From: Paracoccaceae bacterium
GTDB lineage: Bacteria; Pseudomonadota; Alphaproteobacteria; Rhodobacterales; Rhodobacteraceae
Length of the DNA: 64,000 nt
Direction of reading: 5' to 3'
Assembly (NCBI GenBank): GCA_030148225.1
Contig: JASBTX010000032.1
Span: 62,001 to 126,000 of the forward strand
Position 1 is the stretch's first letter, and each line of letters begins with the position of its first letter. Position numbers and translations under genes: made by a program. Positions 19,038 to 27,437 of the stretch are shown here, piece by piece. The notes under the pieces were generated by a model. That model was not told the DNA's origin, searched no databases, and worked only from the letters and a program-made list of their open reading frames with translations.

Positions 19038-20638
19038 ATATCCGCTCGGCGGAAACCGACGGTCTGAACCTGATCGCCGGTGACGAGGGCACGGCGCTTG
19101 ATGCCATCCTTGCGCCTGTGCCCACCGGCGGGCAGGGGCTGGAGACCGGATCGAAAGACGGGCGCAAGACGCGCCACCTTCTGCGCCGCCTCTCGCCCGA
19201 AACGCTCTGCGCAGTCGATCCATGGGCACCCGTGCCCGTCTACGAGGACAAGGCCTTTGGCTACAAGGCCAGGGCGCATGTGCACGAGACCGCCTATCAG
19301 GCCATGCTGGCGCTGTCCGAAACCGTTCCGGGCCTGACGGCAGAGCGCGCCGCCTCGGACAGGGTTCTGGCCGGACTGCCGGATGCGAGCCTCGACTGGG
19401 TCTTTCTCGATGGCTGCAAATATTACCCCGATCTGCTCGGTGATCTCGAAGAGGCCTGCCGCGTCGTCAGGCCCGGCGGGTTCATTCTGGGCGCCGGGCT
19501 GAACTGGGCACCGCAACTTGGTTATCCGGTGCGCGCGGCGCTGGATGATCTCTGCGCCCGCCTGCCCGCATCGGCCATCCGCGCACAGGAAGGCGACTTC
19601 TTTTCGCTTCAGACCGGCGCAGATACCCGCCCCGCCGCCCGGCCCGCCAAAACCTCGTATCTCGTGATTTCGACGATGAAGAACGAGGCCCCCTTCATTT
19701 TGGAATGGGTGGCGCATTACCGCGCCCTCGGTTTCAGCGATTTTCTGATCTACACCAATGATTGCGACGACGCGACCGTCCCGCTTCTGGACCGGCTGAG
19801 CGAACGCGGTATCGTCCGGCACGAGCCGAACGCCGTCCTCAAACGCGGGCCGCATAAATCGGCCCTGAAATACGCGCATGACCACGTGCTGACACAGCGC
19901 GCCGACTGGGTGCTGATCTGCGATGTCGATGAATTTCTGAACCTGCGCACCGATCACGCGCGCATTCAGGATTTCATCGCCGATCTGCCGGATGATACCG
20001 ATATCCTGCCCTTTCCATGGCTGATTTTCGGCACCAGCCATATCGAACGGTTCGAGGACAGTCCCGTCACCGAGCAATTCGTCCGGTGCGAGGCCCCGCC
20101 GCGCCGGGGCGGGCGCAAGACGCGCGATATCAAATCGATGTTCCGGGGACCCGCGCGCATGGACAGGTTCGGCCTGCACCGCCCGCGCTTTCGCGACAAT
20201 CAGACCGAGGGGCTGGTCTGGCGCACCCCCGACGGCAACGAGATTTCGGACGAGATGAACAGCTCGTCCAAATGGCAGATCCGGTGGCGCGCGGCGCATA
20301 AATGGGCCTATATGAACCACTATCCGCTGCGTTCGATCGAGGCCTATATCATCAAGAAGAACCGGGGCCGGGCCAATCACGTGAACGAGGATCTGGGCCA
20401 GGCCTATTTTGACAAGTGGAACAGCAACGCGCACAAGGATTATTCGCTTAAACGCAACAGCGCCGCGATGCGCCGGGAACTGGACGCGCTGATGAGTGAT
20501 GAAGAAACGGCGGCGCTGCACGCGCAGGGCGTTGCCGATTTCCGCGACAAGCTGGCCACGCTCCTGCAGGAACCGGCCTATGCGCGGCTTTTCGATGATC
20601 TGAGACGCGCCGACCGGCGCGACAGCAGCGCGGGCTAG
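19034..20638 (+). CDS. Fusion: methyltransferase-like domain + family 2-like glycosyltransferase, paralogue 4
   Basis: 534 residues, GTG start in a GTGA overlap. Residues 1-195 look like a class I methyltransferase: LETGSKDGRKTRHLLRRL (motif I region), AVDPWAP, LDWVFLDGCKYYPDLLGDLEEACRVVRPGGFILGAGLN. From about 208 comes the transferase domain: STMKNEAPFILEWVAHYRALG, TNDCDD near 240, CDVDEF near 296, GLHRPRFRDNQTEG, MNHYPLRS. The combined activities suggest glycan synthesis with coupled modification; substrate unknown. Confidence 0.82.
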   Translation: MNIRSAETDGLNLIAGDEGTALDAILAPVPTGGQGLETGSKDGRKTRHLLRRLSPETLCAVDPWAPVPVYEDKAFGYKARAHVHETAYQAMLALSETVPGLTAERAASDRVLAGLPDASLDWVFLDGCKYYPDLLGDLEEACRVVRPGGFILGAGLNWAPQLGYPVRAALDDLCARLPASAIRAQEGDFFSLQTGADTRPAARPAKTSYLVISTMKNEAPFILEWVAHYRALGFSDFLIYTNDCDDATVPLLDRLSERGIVRHEPNAVLKRGPHKSALKYAHDHVLTQRADWVLICDVDEFLNLRTDHARIQDFIADLPDDTDILPFPWLIFGTSHIERFEDSPVTEQFVRCEAPPRRGGRKTRDIKSMFRGPARMDRFGLHRPRFRDNQTEGLVWRTPDGNEISDEMNSSSKWQIRWRAAHKWAYMNHYPLRSIEAYIIKKNRGRANHVNEDLGQAYFDKWNSNAHKDYSLKRNSAAMRRELDALMSDEETAALHAQGVADFRDKLATLLQEPAYARLFDDLRRADRRDSSAG

Positions 20639-20640
20639 GT

Positions 20641-22206
20641 ATGCTGGATCACGCCACCCCCCGGCCCCGGCCCGATGCGCTGGCCGATGTGCCGCCGGGC
20701 GGGACGGGGCTGATCCTGGCCCCCGTGGCCAGCCGCGCCGGGCACGCGGTGATCGATTGGCTGGCACCATCGGCAGTCACGATCGCCGCCCCATGGGCCA
20801 TGGATGACGCGCGCAGCAAAGCCCCGTTTCATCCCCGGATCAGCGATGAACAAATGGCGGCGCTGCGCCAGCGGGCGCTGGCCTTGATGGCCGGGACCGG
20901 CCCCGCCCGGCTGATCCGGACCCCGCCGGGCCCGCCGGGTGGCGCGGTGCTGCCCCCGGGCAGCTATGACTGGATCCATCTCGAAGAGGGGTACTATCCG
21001 GACGAAGCGACACAAGTGATCGAGCAGGCGCTGCGTTATCTGGCCGAGGGTGGACGGCTGATCGGTTCCGGCCTGAACTGGGCCGAGCAGCTGGGATATC
21101 CGATGCGCGTCGCATTGCGCGACGTCGCCCGTCGCCTGCCCGGGGCGGCCCACCTGACCGAAGCGGGCGATTATTTCTGTCTGGTCCCGGGCAATGACCG
21201 GCGTCTGGCGCCACCAGCGGCGCGGCACGGCCATATGATCCTGTCGACCATGAAAAACGAGGCCCCGTTCATCCTCGAATGGCTCGCCCATCACCGGGCG
21301 CTCGGGTTCAGCAATTTCCTGATCTATACCAATGATTGCGACGATCTGACGGTCGAAATGCTGGACGCGCTGGCAGCGCGCGGGATGGTTTGCCACCAGC
21401 CCAATCTGGTCACCGATTTCAGCCCGCATCGCCACGTGATGCGCTATGGCCAGCATCACGTCATGACAGCGCGCGCCGCATGGCTGATGATAACGGATGC
21501 CGATGAGTTTCTGAATATCCGCACCCGGCCACGCCGCATCGGCAGGTTTCTGGCCGAGTATCACGCCGGGGCCGATGTGGTGGTGTTTCCGTGGCAGGGC
21601 TTCGGATCAAACGGGATCGTGGAGTATGCCGACCGGCCCGTCACCGAGCAGTTTACCGCCTGCGAATTGCCGCCCGGCGCCGGCGGCGGCGCCAAGATGC
21701 GGCCGCTGAAATCGATCTTTCGCCCCGATGCGCGGATCGACCGGTTCGGCCTGCACCGGCCACGCTTTGCCGATGACCGGGGCGATCTGGTCTGGCATTT
21801 CCCGAATGGCGAGGATTGTTCGGACAAGATGAACCGCACGCCAAAATGGTTCGCGCCCTTCCGCCGCGCCCGGTCGCATGCCTATGTCAACCATTACCCG
21901 CTGCGCTCGGTCGAGGCCTATCTGGTCAAGAAGGAACGCGGCCGCGCCGGGCATATTGGCCATGATCTGGGCCGCGCCTATTTCGACAAATGGGATCTGA
22001 ACGGCGCCTCCGACACGACGCTGGCCACCGGCAACAGGGCCTTTCACCGCGCGCTTGCCGCGCTGATGTCCGATCCGGAACTGGCCGATCTGCATCGCCG
22101 CGCGGTCGGTGGGTTTCATGCCCGTATCCGCGCCCTGCGCCAGAGGCCGCAATATGCAGCGCTTTATGATGAGCTGGTGCCACAGGCAGACGGCGCGACG
22201 GGGTAA
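20641..22206 (+). CDS. Fusion protein, tandem duplicate of the preceding gene with a decayed methyltransferase-like domain, paralogue 5
   Basis: 521 residues, 2 nt after the previous stop. The C-terminal transferase domain is close to its neighbour's: STMKNEAPFILEWLAHHRALGFSNFLIYTNDCDD, TDADEFLNIR, GLHRPRF, NHYPLRS. The N-terminal domain aligns block by block (YDWIHLEEGYYPDEATQVIEQALRYL and GLNWAEQLGYPMRVALRDVARRLP), but the SAM-binding glycine motif has become LAPVASRAGHA and the acidic motif is lost, so methyltransferase activity is doubtful. Last gene of the cluster. Confidence 0.82.
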   Translation: MLDHATPRPRPDALADVPPGGTGLILAPVASRAGHAVIDWLAPSAVTIAAPWAMDDARSKAPFHPRISDEQMAALRQRALALMAGTGPARLIRTPPGPPGGAVLPPGSYDWIHLEEGYYPDEATQVIEQALRYLAEGGRLIGSGLNWAEQLGYPMRVALRDVARRLPGAAHLTEAGDYFCLVPGNDRRLAPPAARHGHMILSTMKNEAPFILEWLAHHRALGFSNFLIYTNDCDDLTVEMLDALAARGMVCHQPNLVTDFSPHRHVMRYGQHHVMTARAAWLMITDADEFLNIRTRPRRIGRFLAEYHAGADVVVFPWQGFGSNGIVEYADRPVTEQFTACELPPGAGGGAKMRPLKSIFRPDARIDRFGLHRPRFADDRGDLVWHFPNGEDCSDKMNRTPKWFAPFRRARSHAYVNHYPLRSVEAYLVKKERGRAGHIGHDLGRAYFDKWDLNGASDTTLATGNRAFHRALAALMSDPELADLHRRAVGGFHARIRALRQRPQYAALYDELVPQADGATG

Positions 22207-22209
22207 GGC

Positions 22210-22281
22210 GGGAAAGGGGGCGTTGCCCCCTCGCGCGCGCATGCGCGCTCACCCCCAAGGTATTGACGGAACAATGAAAAG
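22210..22281 (-). repeat. Interspersed REP-like palindromic element, copy 1
   Basis: Read on the minus strand it goes TTCATTGTTC, TCAATACCTTGGGGG, a GC-rich hairpin, then GGGGGCAACGCCCCC. The same order recurs at 63449-63515. It lies between the convergent ends of the glycosyltransferase cluster and der. It includes a GCGCGCATGCGCGC palindrome and a GGGGGC/GCCCCC hairpin, so it may also act as a transcription barrier. Confidence 0.65.
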
Positions 22282-22292
22282 AGCGGTGAAAT

Positions 22293-23744
22293 CTATTTCC
22301 GGCCGAGATGCTTGCGCAGCCGCGACGGTGTCGATTTCTTGCGGTCCTTATAGGGGTTTTCGTCACCCTGACCCCGGAAATAGAGCCGGATCGGCGTGCC
22401 GGGCATGTCGAAATCCTCTCTCAGCCCGTTGATCAGGTAGCGTTTGTAGCTTTCGGCGAGCTTGTCGGGATGCGATGTCTTGACGACAAAACCCGGCGGG
22501 CGGGTTTTGGCCTGGGTCATGAATTTGAGCTTGATGCGGCGCCCGCCCGGGGCGGGGGGCGGATGCGCCTCGGTCATGTCCGCCAGCCACTGGTTGAGCC
22601 GGGCCGTCGGCACGCGCCGGTTCCAGACATCATGGGCCGCAAGGATGGCCTGACAAAGCCGGTCGAGCCCGCGTCCCGTGCGGGCGGAGACGGTGATCAT
22701 GGGCGCGCCGCGCAATTGGGGCAACAGGCGGGCAAAGGCCTCTTTCAGTTCAGAGAGCCGGGCCTGCCTGTCGGTCTCGAGATCCCATTTGTTGATCGCG
22801 ACGACCACGGCGCGGCCTTCGCGTTCGGCAAGATCGGCAATGCGCAGGTCCTGTTGTTCGAACGGGATGGCGGCGTCGAGCAACACGACCACGACCTCGG
22901 CAAACCGGATGGCGCGAATGCCGTCCGAGACCGAGAGTTTCTCGAGCTTTTCCTGAACCTTGGCGCGTTTGCGCATGCCGGCCGTGTCGAATATGCGCAC
23001 CGGCGTGCCCTGCCAGTTCATCGCCACCGAAATCGCGTCGCGTGTGATGCCGGCCTCGGGGCCGGTCAGCAGCCGGTCTTCGCCGAGGATCTGGTTGATC
23101 AGGGTGGATTTACCGGCATTGGGCCGGCCCACCACGGCGATCTGCAGCGGCCTTGCCGGGGTGATCGCGGCGGCGGCATCGACGTTATCGTCATCATCGT
23201 CGATATCTAGATCGGTTTCCGCCTCGTCGGGCGGCGCATTCTGTTCCAGCCTTTCGGCGATGGGCATGAGCGCGGCCAGAAGATCGGCCATGCCTTCGCC
23301 ATGTTCAGCCGATAGCGGGATGGGATCGCCAAGGCCCAGCGCATAGGCCTCGAGCGCGCCATCGGCCCCGCCACGCCCTTCGGCCTTGTTGGCGGCGACC
23401 AGCACATGGGCCGATTTCCGGCGAAGGATATCGGCAAAGACGCGGTCGGCGGGCATGATGCCGCTGCGCGCATCGATCATGAAGAGGCAGATATCGGCCA
23501 TGTCGACCGCCCGTTCGGTCAGGCGGCGCATCCGCCCTTCGAGGCTGGTATCGGTGGCCTCTTCCAGCCCGGCCGTATCGATGACGGTAAAGCGCAAATC
23601 GCCCAGCCGCGCCGCGCCTTCGCGCAGGTCACGCGTGACGCCGGGCTGGTCATCGACCAGGGCAAGGCGTTTGCCGACAAGGCGGTTGAAGAGGGTCGAT
23701 TTTCCCACATTGGGCCGACCCACGATGGCAAGGGTAAACGTCAT
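22293..23744 (-). CDS. der: Der (EngA), tandem-domain GTPase for 50S ribosome assembly
   Basis: 483 residues from [17 protein letters not shown]; an upstream ATG adds 12 residues with no family support. GTPase domain 1: [16 protein letters not shown], and AANKAEG in place of the usual NKxD. GTPase domain 2: [24 protein letters not shown]. The C-terminal KH-like domain ends in the typical basic tail [15 protein letters not shown]. Follows bamB on the same strand with a 57-nt gap. Confidence 0.96.
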   Translation of the reverse strand: MTFTLAIVGRPNVGKSTLFNRLVGKRLALVDDQPGVTRDLREGAARLGDLRFTVIDTAGLEEATDTSLEGRMRRLTERAVDMADICLFMIDARSGIMPADRVFADILRRKSAHVLVAANKAEGRGGADGALEAYALGLGDPIPLSAEHGEGMADLLAALMPIAERLEQNAPPDEAETDLDIDDDDDNVDAAAAITPARPLQIAVVGRPNAGKSTLINQILGEDRLLTGPEAGITRDAISVAMNWQGTPVRIFDTAGMRKRAKVQEKLEKLSVSDGIRAIRFAEVVVVLLDAAIPFEQQDLRIADLAEREGRAVVVAINKWDLETDRQARLSELKEAFARLLPQLRGAPMITVSARTGRGLDRLCQAILAAHDVWNRRVPTARLNQWLADMTEAHPPPAPGGRRIKLKFMTQAKTRPPGFVVKTSHPDKLAESYKRYLINGLREDFDMPGTPIRLYFRGQGDENPYKDRKKSTPSRLRKHLGRK

Positions 23745-23801
23745 GATGCTCACGCGACAGGGGTCCGCGTCATTAGCCAAGGCGCGACAAAAAGGAAAGC
23801 C

Positions 23802-25205
23802 CTAACGGTAGGCCAGAAGCTGACCCTTTTTGGTGACGATATACATGGTGCCATTGGCCACGACCGGGGCCGATGCCGCGCCGCCGGGCAGATCAACGGT
23901 GGTGACCAGTTCGCCCGAGGCGGGATCAAAACCCTTGAGCACCTTGTCATCGGAGGCGACCCACAGCCTGCCACCGGCCAGAACCGGCCCGTAATGGGCA
24001 TAGATCGCCTTGCGCCGCTTGATCTTTGTATTGACGAAATAGGGGAGCGAGCGGCTCCAGATCACGTCGCCGGTGCGGGCATTCAGACGCACAAGCTGCG
24101 CTTCGTCCGATATCAGGAAGACCGAGTTGCCCGCGGGCCAGACCGGGCTGATCGCGCCTTCATTGGCTGTCCAGATCCGGTCGCCATTGACGGCATCAAC
24201 GGCAACGACGCGTCCCGACTGGCTGCCGGCATAGATGGTGTTGCCGACAAGAACCGGGTCCGATGTCACATCGGCGAAACCGGCATAGGCACGCCCCAGC
24301 CGTTCTCCGTTAACGCTGGAGGTCCAGACCCTGAGGCCGCTTTTGCGCAAGGCGCCGATCATCTCGCCCGAACCGAATGGGAAGATCACAAGGCGGTCGG
24401 TTATGGTCGGGCCGGGCCCGCCGATCCTGACGGCGCTGCCCGGAATGCCCGGCAATTGCCATTTGACGCGCCCATCCTCGGTGCCCAGTGCCCATGCCCG
24501 CCCGTCGCGCGAGACGACATAAACCAGATTGCCGACCACCGTGGCCGATCCGGTGACAACCGCATCCAGATCCTGCCGCCAGATCACGGCGCCCGTATCC
24601 GGTTTCAGGGCCACCAGCTCGCCAAAGCCGGTGGTGGCAAAAAGTTTGCCTGCCCCAAAGGAAAGCGACCCGGTCGAGGCATCCTCGGGGCGTTCGCTGG
24701 GCGGGGTCAGGTTACGGCTCCAGATCAGGCCGCCATTGGCACCATGCGCGCGCAGTTCGGCCCGTGTATCCATGGTAAAGACGCGCCCGCCGGCCACGAC
24801 CGGATCGGCGGATATGCGGTTGCGCCGCGTTTCGCCCGTGCCGATCTTGCCGGTCCAGACCAGCGTCGGATTGGCGCCAAAGGCGGGGTGGCGCAGCGTG
24901 TGGCGGACCGACCCGTTGCGGTGGGTCCAGTCGGCATTGGCCGTGGCCTTGGCCAGCTTGATCGGCGCAGCCTCGCCCGTGATATCACGCCGGTCGCCGA
25001 ATGTGGCCGGGTCGGGGCGGCTGGTGCTGGCCTCGACGGCGCTCTCGCTGTCCAGCGCGGCGCTGACCTCGGCCAGATCGGTGCGCACGTCAAAGCGCGG
25101 CCCTTCGAAAATCACTTCGCGGTCGGTGCAGGCCGCAAGGATCAGCAGGACACCCGTCAGGGTCAGCCCGATCCGGGAATGCCGCGTTAGGGAATTGATC
25201 TGCAT
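23802..25205 (-). CDS. bamB: BamB-like outer-membrane assembly lipoprotein, PQQ-type beta-propeller
   Basis: 467 residues from MQINSLTRHSRIGLTLTG. The lipobox LAAC at about residues 23-26 predicts lipidation at Cys26. The body is a series of beta-propeller blades with repeated W-and-G patterns (DTGAVIWRQDL, EDGRVKWQLPG, NGDRIWTANEG, RTGDVIWSRSL). BamB is an accessory of the BAM complex that inserts outer-membrane proteins. The yfgM-bamB-der gene order is the same as in E. coli, which strengthens the call. Confidence 0.9.
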   Translation of the reverse strand: MQINSLTRHSRIGLTLTGVLLILAACTDREVIFEGPRFDVRTDLAEVSAALDSESAVEASTSRPDPATFGDRRDITGEAAPIKLAKATANADWTHRNGSVRHTLRHPAFGANPTLVWTGKIGTGETRRNRISADPVVAGGRVFTMDTRAELRAHGANGGLIWSRNLTPPSERPEDASTGSLSFGAGKLFATTGFGELVALKPDTGAVIWRQDLDAVVTGSATVVGNLVYVVSRDGRAWALGTEDGRVKWQLPGIPGSAVRIGGPGPTITDRLVIFPFGSGEMIGALRKSGLRVWTSSVNGERLGRAYAGFADVTSDPVLVGNTIYAGSQSGRVVAVDAVNGDRIWTANEGAISPVWPAGNSVFLISDEAQLVRLNARTGDVIWSRSLPYFVNTKIKRRKAIYAHYGPVLAGGRLWVASDDKVLKGFDPASGELVTTVDLPGGAASAPVVANGTMYIVTKKGQLLAYR

Positions 25206-25224
25206 ATGGCCTGCCCCCTGGTAT

Positions 25225-25875
25225 TTAGCCTGCGTCGAGTTCACCACCCAGGGCCACAATCAACTGACTTGCCCGCTGACGCAAGCCCGCGCTGACACCC
25301 TGTTCCTCGAGCAGCCCGAGCAAGAGCGAAATCGCGCCGTCCCGGTCACCGGTTTCGACCATGATCATCGCCTGCTGTTCCATCGCCAGATGGCGAAAGG
25401 GCGCGCCGGGTGCCGAGAGGGCCACCAGCGTGGCCAGCCGATCCTCGGTCGTGCGGCTGGTCCCTTCCAGCATCACAAGCTTGAGATCGGCGATCTGCTG
25501 ATAGAGCGAACCACTTTCAGCATTGGCGGAAATCTCGCGCAGCGCCGCAATGGCATCGGCCGGATCGGCATCCACGGCGATGGCCGCCCGCAAAAGATCG
25601 GGCACAACGGCAGCCTCGCCCGCAACCTCGACCCGGGCCAGCGCCGCGGCCCGCGCAGCCGCATCGGATTCGTCCGCCGCATCCAGCAGCGCGTCACCCA
25701 GCGATTGCGCCGTGGCAGCGCGCTGCGCCTTGCGGAATTCGATCGCCGCCGCACCGCCCACCAGCAGCACAACCAGCAGCGCCGCAATCCAGCCATAGCG
25801 CTTGTAAAGCGCGAACAAGCGGTCGCGCCGCACCTCTTCGGTGACTTCCTCGATAAAGCTGTCTGTGTCGCTCAC
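25225..25875 (-). CDS. YfgM-like tetratricopeptide protein, single-pass membrane
   Basis: 216 residues. An acidic N-terminus with EEVTEEVRRDRLFALYKRYG is followed by one TM at about 29-46 and a periplasmic helical domain of TPR-like repeats. This matches the TPR_21/YfgM family (ancillary SecYEG/periplasmic chaperone partner in E. coli). It lies 19 nt upstream of bamB, on the same strand. Confidence 0.85.
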   Translation of the reverse strand: MSDTDSFIEEVTEEVRRDRLFALYKRYGWIAALLVVLLVGGAAAIEFRKAQRAATAQSLGDALLDAADESDAAARAAALARVEVAGEAAVVPDLLRAAIAVDADPADAIAALREISANAESGSLYQQIADLKLVMLEGTSRTTEDRLATLVALSAPGAPFRHLAMEQQAMIMVETGDRDGAISLLLGLLEEQGVSAGLRQRASQLIVALGGELDAG

Positions 25876-25961
25876 ACCGCGCTCCTGATCCTGTTTGGCG
25901 TCTCTTACCTGCTTGGCGTTGGGGTGCCAAGACCCGAGGCGGTCAGCACAGTGTCAGATTA

Positions 25962-26008
25962 TTGTCATTACCTGTGGAAAAGTATAAAACTGAACTGGTC
26001 AGTTCAGT
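25962..26008 (+). promoter_or_regulatory. Promoter and TetR-type operator of the RND efflux operon
   Basis: ACTGAACTG (25989-25997), GT, CAGTTCAGT (26000-26008): a perfect 9-bp-arm palindrome, of the size TetR/AcrR repressors bind. It directly follows TATAAA (25983-25988), which has TTGTCA (25962-25967) upstream with a short 15-bp spacer. A repressor bound here would block the start site of the adaptor-pump operon. No regulator gene is adjacent, so the repressor must be encoded elsewhere. Confidence 0.65.
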
Positions 26009-26099
26009 GTTGCGACCCTATATAGCCGCCAAATAGAAAACTTGTGGCCGGGTCGGTCAGGAAATTCTCGCCAGCAGGGTGAGGGGAGACGATAGAAAA

Positions 26100-27437
26100 A
26101 TGCGTTTGTTTTCAATCGTAACAGCCATTCTGGTTGTTGCTGCACTCTATCTGATGATTTTCGACCGCGAGCGTGTGCTGGCCATTGCAGGGCGCGGCGG
26201 TGAGGCCGAAACCACTCAAGCGGCTGTTGATGAATCCGCCACAACGCCCGAAACCCCTTCCGGTGCCGTGGCCGATACGCTTTCTGCGGTGTCGGTTGTC
26301 GCCATGCGCAGCACCGCAGAAACCGTTGACAGCGCCGTGGTGCTGCGCGGCCGGACCGAGGCCGCGCGTCAGGTCGATGTGCGGGCCGAGACATCGGGGC
26401 TGATCGTTTCAGAACCACTGCGCAAGGGCACGTTCGTCACCGCCGGGCAATTGATGTGCGAGATTGATCCCGGCACCCGCCTTGTCGCCCTGTCCGAGGC
26501 GCAGGCGCGCCTGCTCGAGGCCGAAGCGCGCCTGCCGGTGGCCGAGGCCGGGGTGCCCGAGGCCGAAGCCCGCGCGCAAGAGGCCGCCGCGCGGCTGATC
26601 GAAGCCAGGGCCCGCGTGGACGAGGCACTGGTCAACGAAAACGCGGCCAAGCGGCTCAAGGCCGACGGCTTTGCCTCAGAGACGCGGCTCAAGGCGGCCA
26701 CGGCGGCACTTGAATCGGCGCGCGCCGGTGTCGATGCGGTCGAAGCGTCGATCAAATCGGCGCAATCGGGCATCGCCAGCGCGCGCTCGGGCATTGAAAC
26801 CGCGAAATCGGGCATTCTCTCGGCCAAGGCCGGTGTGGCCGCCGCCGAAAAAGAGATCGAGCGGCTGCGTATTCTCGCACCTTTTGACGGGCTTCTCGAA
26901 TCCGACACGGCAGAGCTGGGCGCGCTTTTGCAGCCCGGCGCGCTCTGCGCCACCATCATCCAGCTCGACCCGATCAAGCTGGTGGGCTTCGTGCCTGAAA
27001 CCGAGATGGGAAAGGTCACCGTCGGTGCGCCTGCTGGTGCACGGCTGACCTCGGGTCGCGAGGTCAGGGGTATCGTGACCTTCCTGTCACGCTCGGCCGA
27101 TCCCAATACCCGCACGTTCCGCGTCGAGATCGAGGTTGCCAATGCCGACCTGTCCATCTCTGACGGCCAGACCGCCGATATCCTGATCGCCTCGGACGGT
27201 CTGACAGCGCATCTGATCCCGCAATCGGCGCTGACGCTGAACGATGAGGGCGCGCTTGGTGTACGCGTTGCCCGCGATGATCTGGCCCGGTTCGTGCCGG
27301 TCACCATCCTGCGCGACACGGCCAAGGGCGTCTGGGTCACGGGCCTTTCTGACAGCGCCGACATCATCGTTACCGGTCAGGAATTCGTCAGCGACGGTTC
27401 GGCCATCAAGGTCAGCTTCCGGGAGGCCACACAATGA
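26100..27437 (+). CDS. RND efflux periplasmic adaptor (membrane fusion protein)
   Basis: 445 residues from MRLFSIVTAILVVAALYL, with GAGGGGAG upstream. An N-terminal membrane anchor or signal (1-22) precedes a lipoyl/barrel half-motif (RTEAARQVDVRAETSGLI...LRKGTFVTAGQLMCEID), a long Ala/Glu-rich coiled-coil hairpin (about 125-260) and the second lipoyl half (LRILAPFDGLLESDTAELGALLQPG). It bridges the inner-membrane pump encoded next to an outer-membrane channel; no TolC-like gene is present here. The stop overlaps the pump start (ATGA). Confidence 0.93.
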   Translation: MRLFSIVTAILVVAALYLMIFDRERVLAIAGRGGEAETTQAAVDESATTPETPSGAVADTLSAVSVVAMRSTAETVDSAVVLRGRTEAARQVDVRAETSGLIVSEPLRKGTFVTAGQLMCEIDPGTRLVALSEAQARLLEAEARLPVAEAGVPEAEARAQEAAARLIEARARVDEALVNENAAKRLKADGFASETRLKAATAALESARAGVDAVEASIKSAQSGIASARSGIETAKSGILSAKAGVAAAEKEIERLRILAPFDGLLESDTAELGALLQPGALCATIIQLDPIKLVGFVPETEMGKVTVGAPAGARLTSGREVRGIVTFLSRSADPNTRTFRVEIEVANADLSISDGQTADILIASDGLTAHLIPQSALTLNDEGALGVRVARDDLARFVPVTILRDTAKGVWVTGLSDSADIIVTGQEFVSDGSAIKVSFREATQ

